A DNA stretch of 64,000 nt from Carallia brachiata. Its lineage: Eukaryota > Streptophyta > Magnoliopsida > Malpighiales > Rhizophoraceae. Each line of letters opens with the position of its first letter. The first letter of the stretch is position 1. The notes below the pieces were generated by a model, which had not been told where the DNA came from, did not search any database, and saw nothing but the letters and a program-made list of their open reading frames with translations. Positions 42,397-53,935 of the stretch are shown one piece after another. The stretch is taken from NCBI GenBank assembly GCA_021464245.1, contig JADCRB010000036.1:5194372-5258371 (forward strand), written 5' to 3'. The translations under genes were made by a program, and so were the position numbers.

Positions 42397-43621
42397 TAGG
42401 GATGACAATTTTACCCGTACCCGTCGGGGATTACCCGTACCCGCCCCAACGGGTACGGGGTCAAACCAGTTGACCGGGGAACGGGGCGGGGATCGGGGAT
42501 CCCCGTATATTTTTTTAGCGGGTATGGGGATGGGTATGGGTTTACCTATCCCCATCCCCATACCCTCCCCATCCCCAACCCGTTTATTTTTTTATTTTTA
42601 TTTAATTTTTAATCGTTTTTATTGTTTAATGTTTACTGTATTTACTCTTCAATAACTTATATTTTAATTACTTTAAAATTATTAATGAAATTGTTAAATT
42701 ATTAATGAAATTACTTTCTTTAACTCAATGGTTTATTCAAAATATTGATAGTCTTGAAGTTAAGGATTCAAGTAATAACCAATTCTAATTGCAATTACGA
42801 AATTATTAATGGATAATGCAGGAATCACAACAACTTGTCGTATAAGTCCTCAACCAATAATTTGAAGGTTTAGTCCTGAATATACAAGTTAGAAAGACTA
42901 TCTTTTTACTGGAAGTCTTATTTTAAAATACTATTATTTCTTTCTTTCCAAATGTGTCAGTATATAAGTGCAAAAAATATGAGAATAAATTATTTAAAAA
43001 ATTAGAAACGAAGTTAAAACTTCCAACATTACAAGAAATCCAACACTATATATATAGAAAATAGATAAGAAAAAATACAAAATTATGAAGTGATATTTTT
43101 ATAGTTTTCATTTATTGAATTTTTCATAATTGAATTTTTAATAAACGAAGTTACTTTTATCGGTTCAACTTCCCTTATAGATGTCCTTCTTGGTCTAAGA
43201 TGATTGGGAGTATGCTTTTTTTTTTTGGCTCAGTTTTACCTCTAAAGAATCTCGAATATATATCTTTTCAGAAAATCGAAATTCAGAACACAAGGTTATT
43301 AGAATTTGGTTTCATAATTGAGATTAAATCATAAGAGTTTTTATTTGTTCTTCATCGATGTGTAAATACATTGTACAGTTCAAGTAATTTTAATAAAAAA
43401 AAATGGTGAAGGAAGTCATAATATAACATATAACTTTTTTAATTTTTATTTGGACGGGTATGGGGCGGGGATGGGGATCCCCAATCCCCAGCGGGTACGG
43501 GGACGGGGATTAAAATTTCATACCCGCCGGGGACGGGACGGGGACGGGGATAGGGTTAATAAACGGGTACGGGGAACGGGGGTGGCATACCCGTCCCCGA
43601 CCCTCCCCATTGCCACTCATA
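42397..43621. mobile_element. hAT-like non-autonomous element with GC-rich ends, 8-bp target duplication
   Basis: This 1225-bp element starts TAGGGATGACAATTTTACCC and ends ATTGCCACTCATA, imperfect inverted ends of the plant CAGGGGTGGCAA hAT type. The 8-bp duplication GATAAATC lies at 42389-42396 and 43622-43629. Both subterminal ~200 bp are dense in CGGGTA/GGGGA repeats that pair with each other, in strong contrast to the AT-rich core (42600-43440). No transposase coding is seen. Confidence 0.82.
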
Positions 43622-43623
43622 GA

Positions 43624-43843
43624 TAAATCTCTAACTGGACAGACTCATGCAGTTTCGAAGTTGTTAAGTTTGACTCAATTTGGTTTTGGTTCAATCGTTA
43701 TTCTTTTCTTCTTTTTTTTTTTGCCTATCAAAACTGGTATTACAATAATCAAGAAAGGAGAAGGAAAAACATCAGGTATAGAGTTCGAACCCTAAACTTG
43801 AACGTTGAGGTGCAAACCTCCAACTAACATGGTTCCATCGTAA
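43624..43843 (-). mobile_element. Direct repeat copy 2 carrying SINE copy D
   Basis: Positions 43624-43775 repeat 42243-42396. From the T run at 43712 the minus strand reads as a tRNA-derived SINE with the B box GGGTTCGAACTC and a 3' end CTGATAGGC-like before poly(A). The A-box part (to about 43843) is weak. Confidence 0.55.
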
Positions 43844-44309
43844 TTCTGAGCCAACTTACAAAAATGTTGTTCCTTTCAACCGGCCCCTTGGATGCTGACG
43901 CTTGAAGGCCAGGAAAACAATATGCTTAATAGAAAGTGATTCTTGGTGCTCCTGAGATCTGTGCCCATTTGGTTGTCACAAAGCCCAAATTATCAATAAC
44001 GGTTTTGATTCGGGACCGCCTCAGATATAGTCTTTGTCGGATTGCCCAGACAGCCCCCCTATGCTGGGAATTTCGGGATATTACCCAACTAGTAGTTCGC
44101 TGTGTTCGGATCAACTTTGGCATATAATTTTATTCAAGCATGATCCGATCCAAGCTAATAATTTCCAATGTTTTTTTTTTCCTTTCATTTTTTAATTTGG
44201 TTTTAAATGGGATTTAATTTGGAACACTTTAGTACTAAAAATAATTCTCGTACTAAAGACAATTTTAATGCTAGTGAGTTATAATTCATTGATGCTCAGA
44301 TGGAAATTT

Positions 44310-44403
44310 TTTTTTTTTTTTGTCCAAGGGAGAGCTATTGTCCGCACATGGACGAGGGAGAGGAGGGGATGGCTGGAATCAAACTCTTGTCATGCCCTTG
44401 ATT

Positions 44404-44438
<35 letters not shown>

Positions 44439-44475
44439 TATATACATATACTGCTCGAGCTAAGGCTTACGGTCT
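44310..44475 (-). mobile_element. tRNA-derived SINE with (TA)n between the promoter boxes
   Basis: The minus strand reads TTAGCTCGAGCAGT (A box), an expanded TA repeat (about 44407-44450), AGTTTGATTCCAGCC (B box), a short body and poly(A). The TA tract separates the two boxes more than is usual. Target repeats are only weakly visible (AGATGGAAATTTT and AGATCGGAAGTTTT). Confidence 0.6.
44407..44436. repeat. (TA)n microsatellite
   Basis: An uninterrupted TA run lies inside the SINE at 44310-44475. Confidence 0.9.
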
Positions 44476-45141
44476 AGATCGGAAGTTTTCGAGTCATCAG
44501 AAGGGTGAAATGTGACTGTCTCTGTCCCCAAGGCTAGGACCTGGGGTTGGTAAGTCGTAGATGGGCCAAGCGAAAAGAGAAAGGACGCATTGGTTACGCA
44601 AGACCCGACTTTTATTCAACTTCTGGCACGGAAGGAAACAACACATGAAGATTGTTCATAAGGAAGCTCCTACGTGCGATCTCAAACACCTGAATTACTA
44701 ATCTGCACTAAACGTCAATGCAATATGGAGTCTAATAATGAATTCTGTTGGGATTTCGAGTGTTAATCACATAATTAAGGAATCTCATATTAAAAGTGAG
44801 CGAGGGGAGTAAGTAATCTATCAGTAAAAAATGACCTATAAAGTTAATATTTTAAAACTTTAGGTTAGGGTATAATGTCAAATCTTCGGATATGTCACTT
44901 ATTTATACCCTATTTAAAATTCTCTTCTATTTTGGGTTCTCGCGTGACAAATTTTAGTCTCTGGTGGCGTGGAAACGCAAGCTTCGTGAAAATCCACAAA
45001 GCATGAAGTGAAGTAAACCAACCCAGATTAGGAAGAGCAAATATCTTCACACCCAACTCCGACGCAGAATGAGAGTTCTGTTTGTTTTATAACAGTCACC
45101 CTCCCCAACTTCCGGGGCCGAAAAAAAAAAAAGGAAAAAAA

Positions 45142-45292
45142 TTTTTTTTTTTGGTTTTTATTTTTATTTTGGTCTATAAAGAGTCTTATTGAGCATTTAG
45201 AGAGAAGAAAGTGATATTTGGTGAGATTTGAACCCCCCACCTAATGGTTGAGAGACAACCCTCAATCAGTTGAGTAAATGCTCAACCTCTTA
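45142..45292 (-). mobile_element. tRNA-derived SINE, copy B
   Basis: The minus strand shares with copy A the head TTGAGCATTTACTCAACTG, the B-box-like GGTTCAAATCTCACC and the 3' end CTTTATAGACC before an A-rich tail. A-rich DNA flanks both sides, so the exact target duplication is hidden. Confidence 0.7.
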
Positions 45293-45721
45293 AATAAAAA
45301 AAAAAAAAATTTATTGTACATTATATTTACAAGAATATGTTAAGCCCAAGATCACAAAGCCCATAAAACATTGGTTTTGAGGGGTCAGGAAAGAATGCCC
45401 ACAAAACATTCGGATCATGATTTTTTCATTGCATCTCATTTGCAGGACAGACATTTCATTGGTTTGGTGGCGTCAGGAAACATTACCATAATACTCTGAG
45501 GTCACAAAAACCATTTTGGCCACTCTTTTCTTTTTCTTTTTTTTTTTTTTTGGGTTGATGGTCCCAAGAGAGTGGAGGCTGCTTCTGGTTGCCATAACCT
45601 TTGAAAGGCATAAATTACAATACTTGCAGGTTCTCCACTGTATATAATTACTCTTGTTATGCCATGAACTAGAGCTTCCAGCGTTCTGCTCCGATGCATT
45701 GGTTTTCTTGCAAGGATTCCT

Positions 45722-48700
45722 TTAGAGTCTTCCATTCTCGAAGCTTGACAAACGACAGTCAGATAGAACGGCAAAGAGTTGTGTATCTACCAATACCTAC
45801 AAAACCCACCACCATCACCAACAAATATGCATAAGCTCATGAGTGAATTATATGAACATGAAGAATGCGTATGTGGGAACTCTGATTGACATGCATCTTA
45901 GTCCAATAACAAGTGGAGAATACATATCAATGAAATTGAAAGCCAAAAAACCAAAAAGAAAATGGTGTTTTACCCTAATAAATGATCTGTCTCTACTGGG
46001 AAAAGAATCGATGAAGCTATCTTTAAGAAGTAACGAAACCTGACAAGAAAATCAACAATTTTTAACAGACAAGCATACAAAGAAGTGAGTTAAAGTATTC
46101 CTTTCAGTAACTTCTTATCTGAAAACAAAGGGAGTGGGGAGAGTTTCACTGACCCTATCATTGTTTGATTCTACGCTAGTTATTGTATGAGATCTCAAGT
46201 CTGAACAAAGAGACTCCATGTAGCGTCTCATGACATTCAAAAATTGCGTCGCAGCTTCAGCCTGAGCGTGTGGGAAAAAAAAATCAGCCTCTACATAGGA
46301 GTAGAACATTGGAGGATAATCCAATGAGGAACAAGTGATGATAATCATTGCAAACAGTCCCCTGCAAGCGAAAGAAGTTTTGTTGCATTTAAGTAAAAGT
46401 TAGACCTGCACTTCGTTGCACCTATACACAGGATGCTTCCTAGCAATTGGACCTTCAAACGATAGTCTTGCATGGATTGGCCCAAGTTCACGGACAAGCT
46501 CTTTATATCGTGGAAGTGTTGGCAAGTGACACGTCTTCACCTAGAATTTTCAACAGGAAAAAGGTGGAAACCTTTTCATCTAGAAAAGTCCAGGCAAGGG
46601 CACATTTTGACAGTCGAGCAATAGAAATCTCAATCTCCAGCGCAAAAGGCAATTGAACCATAAAAAAAAGAGAAATGACCGTTAAAGTTCGTGAAAAATA
46701 AGTTCTCCAAAATCCGAACATACCCGATCCTTTTGAATGTTAACATGGACAAGATTGGAAGTTTTAATCTTCAAGTCAGCAGGTTTATTTTGGAGACCAA
46801 CCTGTAACACAAACAAACTACATCAAGCCATTGACACAATCATTTAATACGTGAATCAAGTTGCCCCGGCCCAAGTACAGACAGACATAAATGACATGAT
46901 TCAAAGATGGGAATGAAGTTCAGATGTATCCATGCTATTCCAGCCTAGCCAAAGAATGCTCGCCCAAAATTTGATGCCCCTGGCTACCAAATTCGTAAGG
47001 TTCAGCTGAGGTTCTTTGCCTGCCATAAATTCCAATTCATCGAGAAAGAAATTGCAACACATTAACTGAAACGCTGTATGGGCCAGAGCACCCAAGATTG
47101 TGGGGGATAAATACAATGTTGGGAACAGCAAAAACGAACAAAACCAATCAACAAAGAAGTATGCAACGTTCAGACTGCAACCTATTCATCTGAGCAATAA
47201 GAAGTAATATAGCTGAACTTACAATAAAGGGCACTGGAGCATCAAGAAAATCAAGCATTGTTCCTGGCAGAATCTGCAAAAAAATTAGTAGAGAAATTAG
47301 GTGAACACCAACTGTGCAGGTTGGCAGTTTGGCAGTTTGGCTTCCCATATTGAGATCACAAATCAAAAAAGAACCGAAATTCCATTAGTTTCTCCGGAAG
47401 AAATAATGTGATGGCTCGGATAAAATTTTCTAGGCATGGAACTTACTGGAAGGAACAAACTCTGCCATTGAAATGGACGAATCATGGGAACAAGAGATAG
47501 CACCATAGCAGATAGAACACCCTGAACAATACAAATTTATAATAAGCCAGAGGAAACCAGTTGCTGACACAAAATCAATGCATGAAAGCAGCGCATGTAA
47601 AACATCTAAGAGGAACTAACTGGTCTGGTTTGATGTAGTTACCATTGGTAATATGTCAACTCACCAGGTTTGGGCATACTACAACCACTTGTTTTTCTAG
47701 CAATACTCCAGTAATCAATGCCAAAATCTGCTAGAAGAACCATTTATGAAGTTCAGTACTATCTTATTTTTAGTGCAGCTTGCAAAAACTAAACTTTGCC
47801 TAGTAAGGGCATTACACATTCAAGTGAGAGAACTCGACATATGGTTGCAGTTGTCCATATCGAAAGTGCAAAAGCCTCTTCAGCTGCTGCCAAATTTGCA
47901 TTGACCTTTTACCAAGATTGAAATATTAAGTGACCATTTATATGAGAAAGCCTGGCCCCAGACAATTGATAAGCAGTACCTTAGCAGTTTCAAATGAATC
48001 TGGATAATTTCCATAAATGCCAAGATCCGATACTAAAGGACGTGCATACTCAATAGCTTGTAAATGTTCAAGAGGGCAAAAAACTATGACACTTCCACGT
48101 TCAGGTACGGTCATGGCATGATAACCACAAACTATCGAAAGCAAATCATTTTTGGTTTCCTGTACAATAGATCCAACCCAGAAGAAGAATGATTGGATGG
48201 GAACTGATAAATTAAATCAGTGGAATAAATATCAAGGAAAAAGATCATTCACCAACCCTGGCCCATTCCATTATCAAGGCATCCCCAAAATCTTTTTCAT
48301 GACTTGAGAACAGATCCTCATCCTCATCCTCTGATGCCCTGCTTTTAACTGGACTGCCAAAGATAACCATGTATTACTGAAAGTGAACTGGGGAGAAAGT
48401 GAAGTTCTTGGAACGCAACAACAGATAATTTAAGTCAATTATATGAAGATCTCACAGTTCTGCACATTCAAACCAAATCAAAATAGCAATGAAGAACAGG
48501 TCCTGGCAATAAAGCAATGATAAAGTTTTCCACATTTGTCATAGATCTACTACCTGAAGTCAAAGCTTCCAAGACGCTCTAGCGTAGAACTTTTGGAGCA
48601 GGAAAATCTCCCTATGTCTGGCGAAGCTTGGTCATTTTCACAGTTTCCGTAGCTTCTCTCAAAAGTGTCCGAATGATTTTCTGAGGACTCAGAGGCACAA

Positions 48701-51700
48701 TCATCGTAACATTGCAAACTTCTCTTACAATCCTTATCTACTTCCCTTGCTTGACTAAAACATGAAGCCTCACTACAAGTCACACTCTCAGGAGAATGAG
48801 GTTCCAATATCTTCGGTGATAATGCTTGCATCTCATCATCTGTTATAATTCCTGCTGCAGCAGCAGAAAGGGCTACTGCACTATCTACTGGTATTGCAGA
48901 AGCCATCAAATCAATACCATACAGCTTATCACGGCAGTCATCGTTCGCATTTACTTGATCATGGTGTCCAGACACAGGTAAAGGCATGTAACTTGTGATT
49001 GATAGTTCATTAACAAACTGTGTTATCCGACTCAGACGCTCCTGTGCAATGATGCTGCATCCAAGTAAGTAAAGGCTGTAAATTGCACCAAATCAATGCT
49101 GAAAATATCACATTCTAGCATTGCTGCTCTGCAACACTTCCATGCCAATCATTTCTAGTAAGCTGTAGACCAAAAGAATTAAACAATAACCTGTTCAACA
49201 TCTCATAGTGCAACTCAAAGAAAGGAACTCTCGTTAGCACGCAGTAACAACGAGGTGCAGAAACCAAAAAACGACACGGCCGTCTAGATGGGTGAGAAAG
49301 GGGCGATGAGTTGCCTAGGATACCGGGAGGTCTCTGAGCAATTTCTGTTACATGTAAGCAAACCCCATAAAGTGTATCATGGTCTGCCACCTGATAAATT
49401 AGAGCAAAAGGCACTTTAAGCACACACCTTGTCTCTGTGTCTCAATAAAAAAACAGAACTTCCATGAATTTCTATGTACAGCTTCTGAATAAATGCAATT
49501 CAAAATCCACCTAAAATATATAACACAAACAATAAGATAGCTCAGGCAAAAAAATTGGACTAAAAAAACAAAAAATACCTTCAATGAAAATATGAATGAT
49601 AAATCATCTCTTCCCAAATGCTCCTGCAAAAGTCATACAATGATGACATATTGCTCATGGCCATTAATATCTCACTTTTATAACAAATCGGCCCAGTAAA
49701 TATTGAGCACAACACATCGAACAAGAATTTTTACCTGCAGCTAATTTTATTGGTTACAATTCATATCAACAGCTCAAGACACTAACTTGGCATACCTGTC
49801 CATAGATAAGTTCATTTAGCTCATTTAATGAAGGAGTCCTCTCCAGTAAGCATGTCTGTACAATGCAAATCCCAAAGTGAAATGGTAAACAGATTATTAG
49901 GACCAGGAAAAAATGTCAAATGTTTATCCAGTGTAACTTTTAAGGAAATAAAGTCTGGAATTATAACCACATTATCTGCTCCTTTTCAAAGGTAAGCAAG
50001 AAAACCTTGCATACACATACAAAGTATAAAGTGTGTTTTCAGCCTTCTGCAACAAGTGATCAGAAGAGAAGCAGCGTTGCTGACTATCATCTTCTCATAA
50101 AGAAAGTATAAATACATATACATACATACATACATACATATATATATATATATATGAATTCGATTTGTGCAAGCAGAGAATAAAGAACTAAGAGAGTTAA
50201 AGAAAATTAGAAAATTGGTATCACAAATGATAGCAATGTCAAACCTTAACACCTGCAGGAAAGCAGAACGCAGCTAAATCCTTGAGACGCAAAGGCAATC
50301 TCTTCCCAAGAGGATATCTGAAAAGAATCTGCAGTGGTAGCAACAATACTTCCAACGTAAGTTTATAGGGAAAATGACCACAATAGATCAAGATATATCA
50401 ACCTAATCACCATCAGTGTAAAAAAATTTTGGGAGAAAAGCATCTATAGCTCAAAGAAAGGCCAAGAAATCATTGTTATAGATTGTAACTTATGGAAAAA
50501 GAAAATGCCAGCAAAAGCAACTGCCAATGGAATCTGTATGGCAGCTAAGAGTTTGTGGAATTTTTTTCCGCTTACAAATGTCCTCCATCTAAAAGCAACT
50601 AGTAGCACAAAGGGTGTCCCAATGCAAAAGGCCCGCCACACTTTGGGATCTCAGGTGAAATGTATGTATTCCTACCCTTATTTTTGCAAAGAAATGGTTT
50701 CAACAACTCAAACTTGAGACCTCATGGAGTAACTTTACTATTTCACCGGGCTCATTCTTCAACTAGGAGCATGAAATTTCAAAACTAAATACACAATTCT
50801 GAAGAGACCTCAAATAAAGTATGGGAAGAAAGTTTAAACTTAAGAAACAAAAAATAGCATTCATGATGGTGCTGTTGACACGAGCAAAAAGGTTAAAATA
50901 ATAGAATCATAAAGTTAACCTGTGGTTCCATTGACGGAAATGAAGGCGCCCGATGCTGCAATCCTTTGAATTCCATCATTTCAGGCTTTGCCATCTCCAA
51001 CTCCCACCTTTTTCTTCTTGCGAATGCATCCTCCACAGCTTCAAGATTGGCATCAGGATGAAGCCCCGCAATAACAAAGTGCTCAAAGAGTGATGTGGGC
51101 TCCTTGTATTTTTTATGGTCCTTGCATCATCCTCAGATTGTGTCATTTAAATATGCAGACATATAGGTCTCATCAATATGAGCACACATAATTCTAAAAT
51201 TAAAGGTGTGCATCTGTCACAACAAAAGTAACCAGACCTTAAATTCTGGATAGAATATGATATACCAAATAAGTAAACAACCATGGACCAAAAAAAAAGA
51301 ACGGAAAAAACCTACCAAAAGACACCATTCAGAAAAAGAACATACAAATAAAGAGGTGAATGTCCGTGAAAACAACTATAAGGTTAAAGAAGCAGAAAAT
51401 CATAAAGACAAATAGTAGAATACCAGAGCTTTGGAATGAAGCTGATACCACTGGCGTTTCTGGTTTGCCAAAACCTCGGGATTGAAACTCGACATGAAAC
51501 TTTGGTCCCTTGTATTGCCCCCTCTCTGCCATGCCTTCTGCATCCGAGATTTCAACTTATGAAAACTATTGGTACGCAATTGTCCTGTGCTACCAACTTC
51601 ACTATGGCTCCGCCTATGTGCGGTCTGCATAGGCTGAAAATCTAGATTAACCGAATAAACACTGTGCAATGCCTCGCCAGCCACTCTAAATGCCTCCTCA

Positions 51701-51786
51701 GATAAATGCTGCAGCACCCAATATGGGGATGGTGGCCGGTCCTCATGTGATTCAGCATCTTCATTCGGGTCCATCATTTTAAACAT
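45722..51786 (-). CDS. DENN (AEX-3) domain protein, probable Rab guanine-exchange factor
   Basis: DENN-domain proteins activate Rab GTPases on membranes. Eighteen exons with GT-AG borders keep one frame and give 823 residues: 51424-51786, 50920-51120, 50245-50328, 49796-49855, 49579-49623, 49191-49390, 48554-49054, 48257-48353, 47980-48159, 47816-47905, 47665-47727, 47447-47521, 47223-47273, 46724-46801, 46406-46540, 46154-46261, 45974-46039, 45722-45796. The N-terminus carries WVLQHLSEEAFRVAGEAL and FNPEVLANQKRQWYQLHSK. The uDENN part includes LFEHFVIAGLHP, ILFRYPLGKRLPL and YGVCLHVTEIAQRPPG. A Ser/Asp-rich low-complexity linker is encoded by exon 7. The cDENN part has ITGVLLEKQVVVVCPNL and [30 protein letters not shown]. 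The dDENN tail ends LFAVLSDCRLSSFENGRL. It matches the plant protein I recall as At2g20320. The start at 51786 is one of two nearby ATGs (the other is at 51777). Confidence 0.92.
50114..50153. repeat. (CATA)n/(TA)n microsatellite in a DENN intron
   Basis: Tandem CATA units are followed by TATATA within the intron between exons 3 and 4. Confidence 0.85.
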
Positions 51787-52450
51787 TCAGCTCATCGTGT
51801 GAATTGGTCATTTAAGCAAATCAAATCAAACCCCCCATTAATTTGCACATCCAAACCTCCAAACCAACATCTCATTCCCTAAGATTCCAATTTAAATATC
51901 CGAAACCACCACAAATAACAGCAGATATGAAGTGGGTTCTCTCTCAATCCTTTTGTATCCTCGAATATCATTAAAAGACTTCAAAATTTGAAAGTAATTT
52001 ACGCTCTTTCATGCATTTACAAAGCACCTGCTCGCTTGTTAACAGCAAAATAAACGAAACCCATTTGAGAAAATAGCGCAAAAGGGTCAACCATAATCCA
52101 ATACACAGCAAAGAGTAAAGTGCAGAGACATAATAATGCAGAGAGTAAAGTGCCAAACCTGAACAAAGAAATCAAATAAATGGGCTTTTTTTTCGTTCAT
52201 AACGTAACAAAATCAAAACTTTGTAACCGAAGCTGAAGATGGTGAGGCATTATTTCCAATTTCAAAAGTGCATGGAGAAATTAAATACCAGAATTTCAAA
52301 CAGCAATTGCCTACCAAATAAAAGAGATACGCATACCTGAAGCTTATTTATTTTCTTTCCTGTTTGGTTTCCAGGATTTTGGTTGTGGGTAGAGAGAGAG
52401 TCAGAGAGAGAATGTGAGAGAGAGAGAGAGAGGGTGGAGAGGGGCTAAAA
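51787..52450 (-). promoter_or_regulatory. DENN gene 5' leader and promoter-proximal DNA
   Basis: Upstream of the DENN start, with (GA) tracts at 52393-52432. CT/GA-rich sequence of this kind also precedes MUR3, NDUFA9 and ABCC5 here. CAGGTATGCG on the minus strand near 52333 could be a leader donor site. Confidence 0.3.
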
Positions 52451-52914
52451 ATAGTAGATGGTTATGCAGAGAAGAAGGGAGTTTAGACAAAGGGAAGTTA
52501 CACACAAAAGGAAGGAAAGTTGGTGTTAGAGCCAAGTTTGCTTGTTTTGAGCATGCAATACATTAGAAATATAAAAAATAAAAAAAAAGTGATAATTTTT
52601 CTTAAAAAAAATTATAATTTTATTATAAAATATTATGATTTTATATTTAAGAGAATACAAAGTATTAAATGATTATAATAATTTTTATATTAGATAATAA
52701 ATTATAAATTTAATTTTGTATAAAATTCAATCACAAATCTCTCACTTGTAAATGAACTTAATTGAACCACATAAACAATAATTTAAAAAAAGAGAGAGAG
52801 AGTCTCAGGTGACATTATAAAATATTTCTTTTTACTTTTTCTGAACCTTTTTGTGTGCAAAATATTTAAGTAACAAAAATTTTAAAAAAAAATTAAGAAA
52901 AACCAAGTTCAATC

Positions 52915-52958
52915 AACTGAGAAAATTATTTTTTTTGGTTATGAACTGAGAAAATTAT
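52915..52958 (-). mobile_element. Tail-only retroposition scar
   Basis: A 14-base insert (7 T then GGTTATG, 52930-52943) is bounded by perfect 15-bp copies of AACTGAGAAAATTAT. Read on the minus strand the insert ends CATAACC plus poly(A), like the 3' ends of the local SINEs. Confidence 0.72.
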
Positions 52959-53802
52959 AATTAAATTAAAATGCGCACTGTACATTATGGATTTCTAAAC
53001 GAGGAGGGCCCGTGCATCGTGAAACGTGGCAAAGGAAGCCAATAAAATAGTAGTTTTTGTTTTTGCAATGACTTCCAGTTCCCGTTTAGGATTAATAAAA
53101 TGCTTTGACTTTGAAATTCAACGTCTCCACCGATCCAATTATAACTGCGTAATAATAAACGGACAGCTACAAGAAAGCGGGGTCCACATTTTAAATTCTC
53201 GTTTCGATTTTGTGATACAGAATTAACTTTCCTTATCATAGCGTCTGTTGCACCTGCACTCCTTACATAGGGTAGCTTTGTTAGTGGGGTGTTAGCGAAT
53301 GAACACAGATATATTGAGGAATTGTTTATGCGCCAAAATCATAAATTTTGACTCATTTTAAAAATTAAAATTTCTAGTTTAAATCAATTAATTCAAAAGA
53401 TTAGAACTTTGTTATATTTTTGGTTGTGTACTTTTAACTCAATTAATTAAAATGTTTATGTAATAATTTTTTAATTTTATGTCTAAGTCTTAATCACTTA
53501 ATTTTTTTATTAAATCTTTTCTTTTCTCTTATAATATTTCGGAAAATAAAGAGTAGTATCTTACCATTTCACTAAAAGTATTATGACTCCATGTTTATGC
53601 ATGAGTCTATTAGATAATTACGATATCTTTCTTGTTAGACAATAGATTCTAACTTTTAATCCTATTACTTAATCTTGATAGAATTCGAACTTATAATTTT
53701 TTATACATATTAAAATCTATTTAAGTATATCAACGGTGGTATCTTTCTATGAATATTAAGAATTTTTTTACATCAAGTTTTATATTTCATATGTGTAACA
53801 AC

Positions 53803-53935
53803 GATTTTTTTGGTATACAAGAAACGTTATTGAGTATTTGGAGAAAAAAAATGAGATTATGTAAGATTTAAACCCTACCAGTTGGTTGAGAGACATTCAT
53901 TCCAACTAATTAAATAAATGTTCAAACTCATTAAT
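53803..53935 (-). mobile_element. tRNA-derived SINE, copy C
   Basis: This copy is related to A and B: the minus strand carries GAACATTTATTTAATTAG, CAACTGGTAGGGTTTAAATC and a 3' end GTATACC before poly(A). It is more diverged, with a decayed B box (GGGTTTAAATC). Confidence 0.6.

Noticed and set aside
42313..42655. Gly/Met/Pro-rich open frames on both strands
   Set aside because: These are translations of the repeated ends of the hAT-like element.
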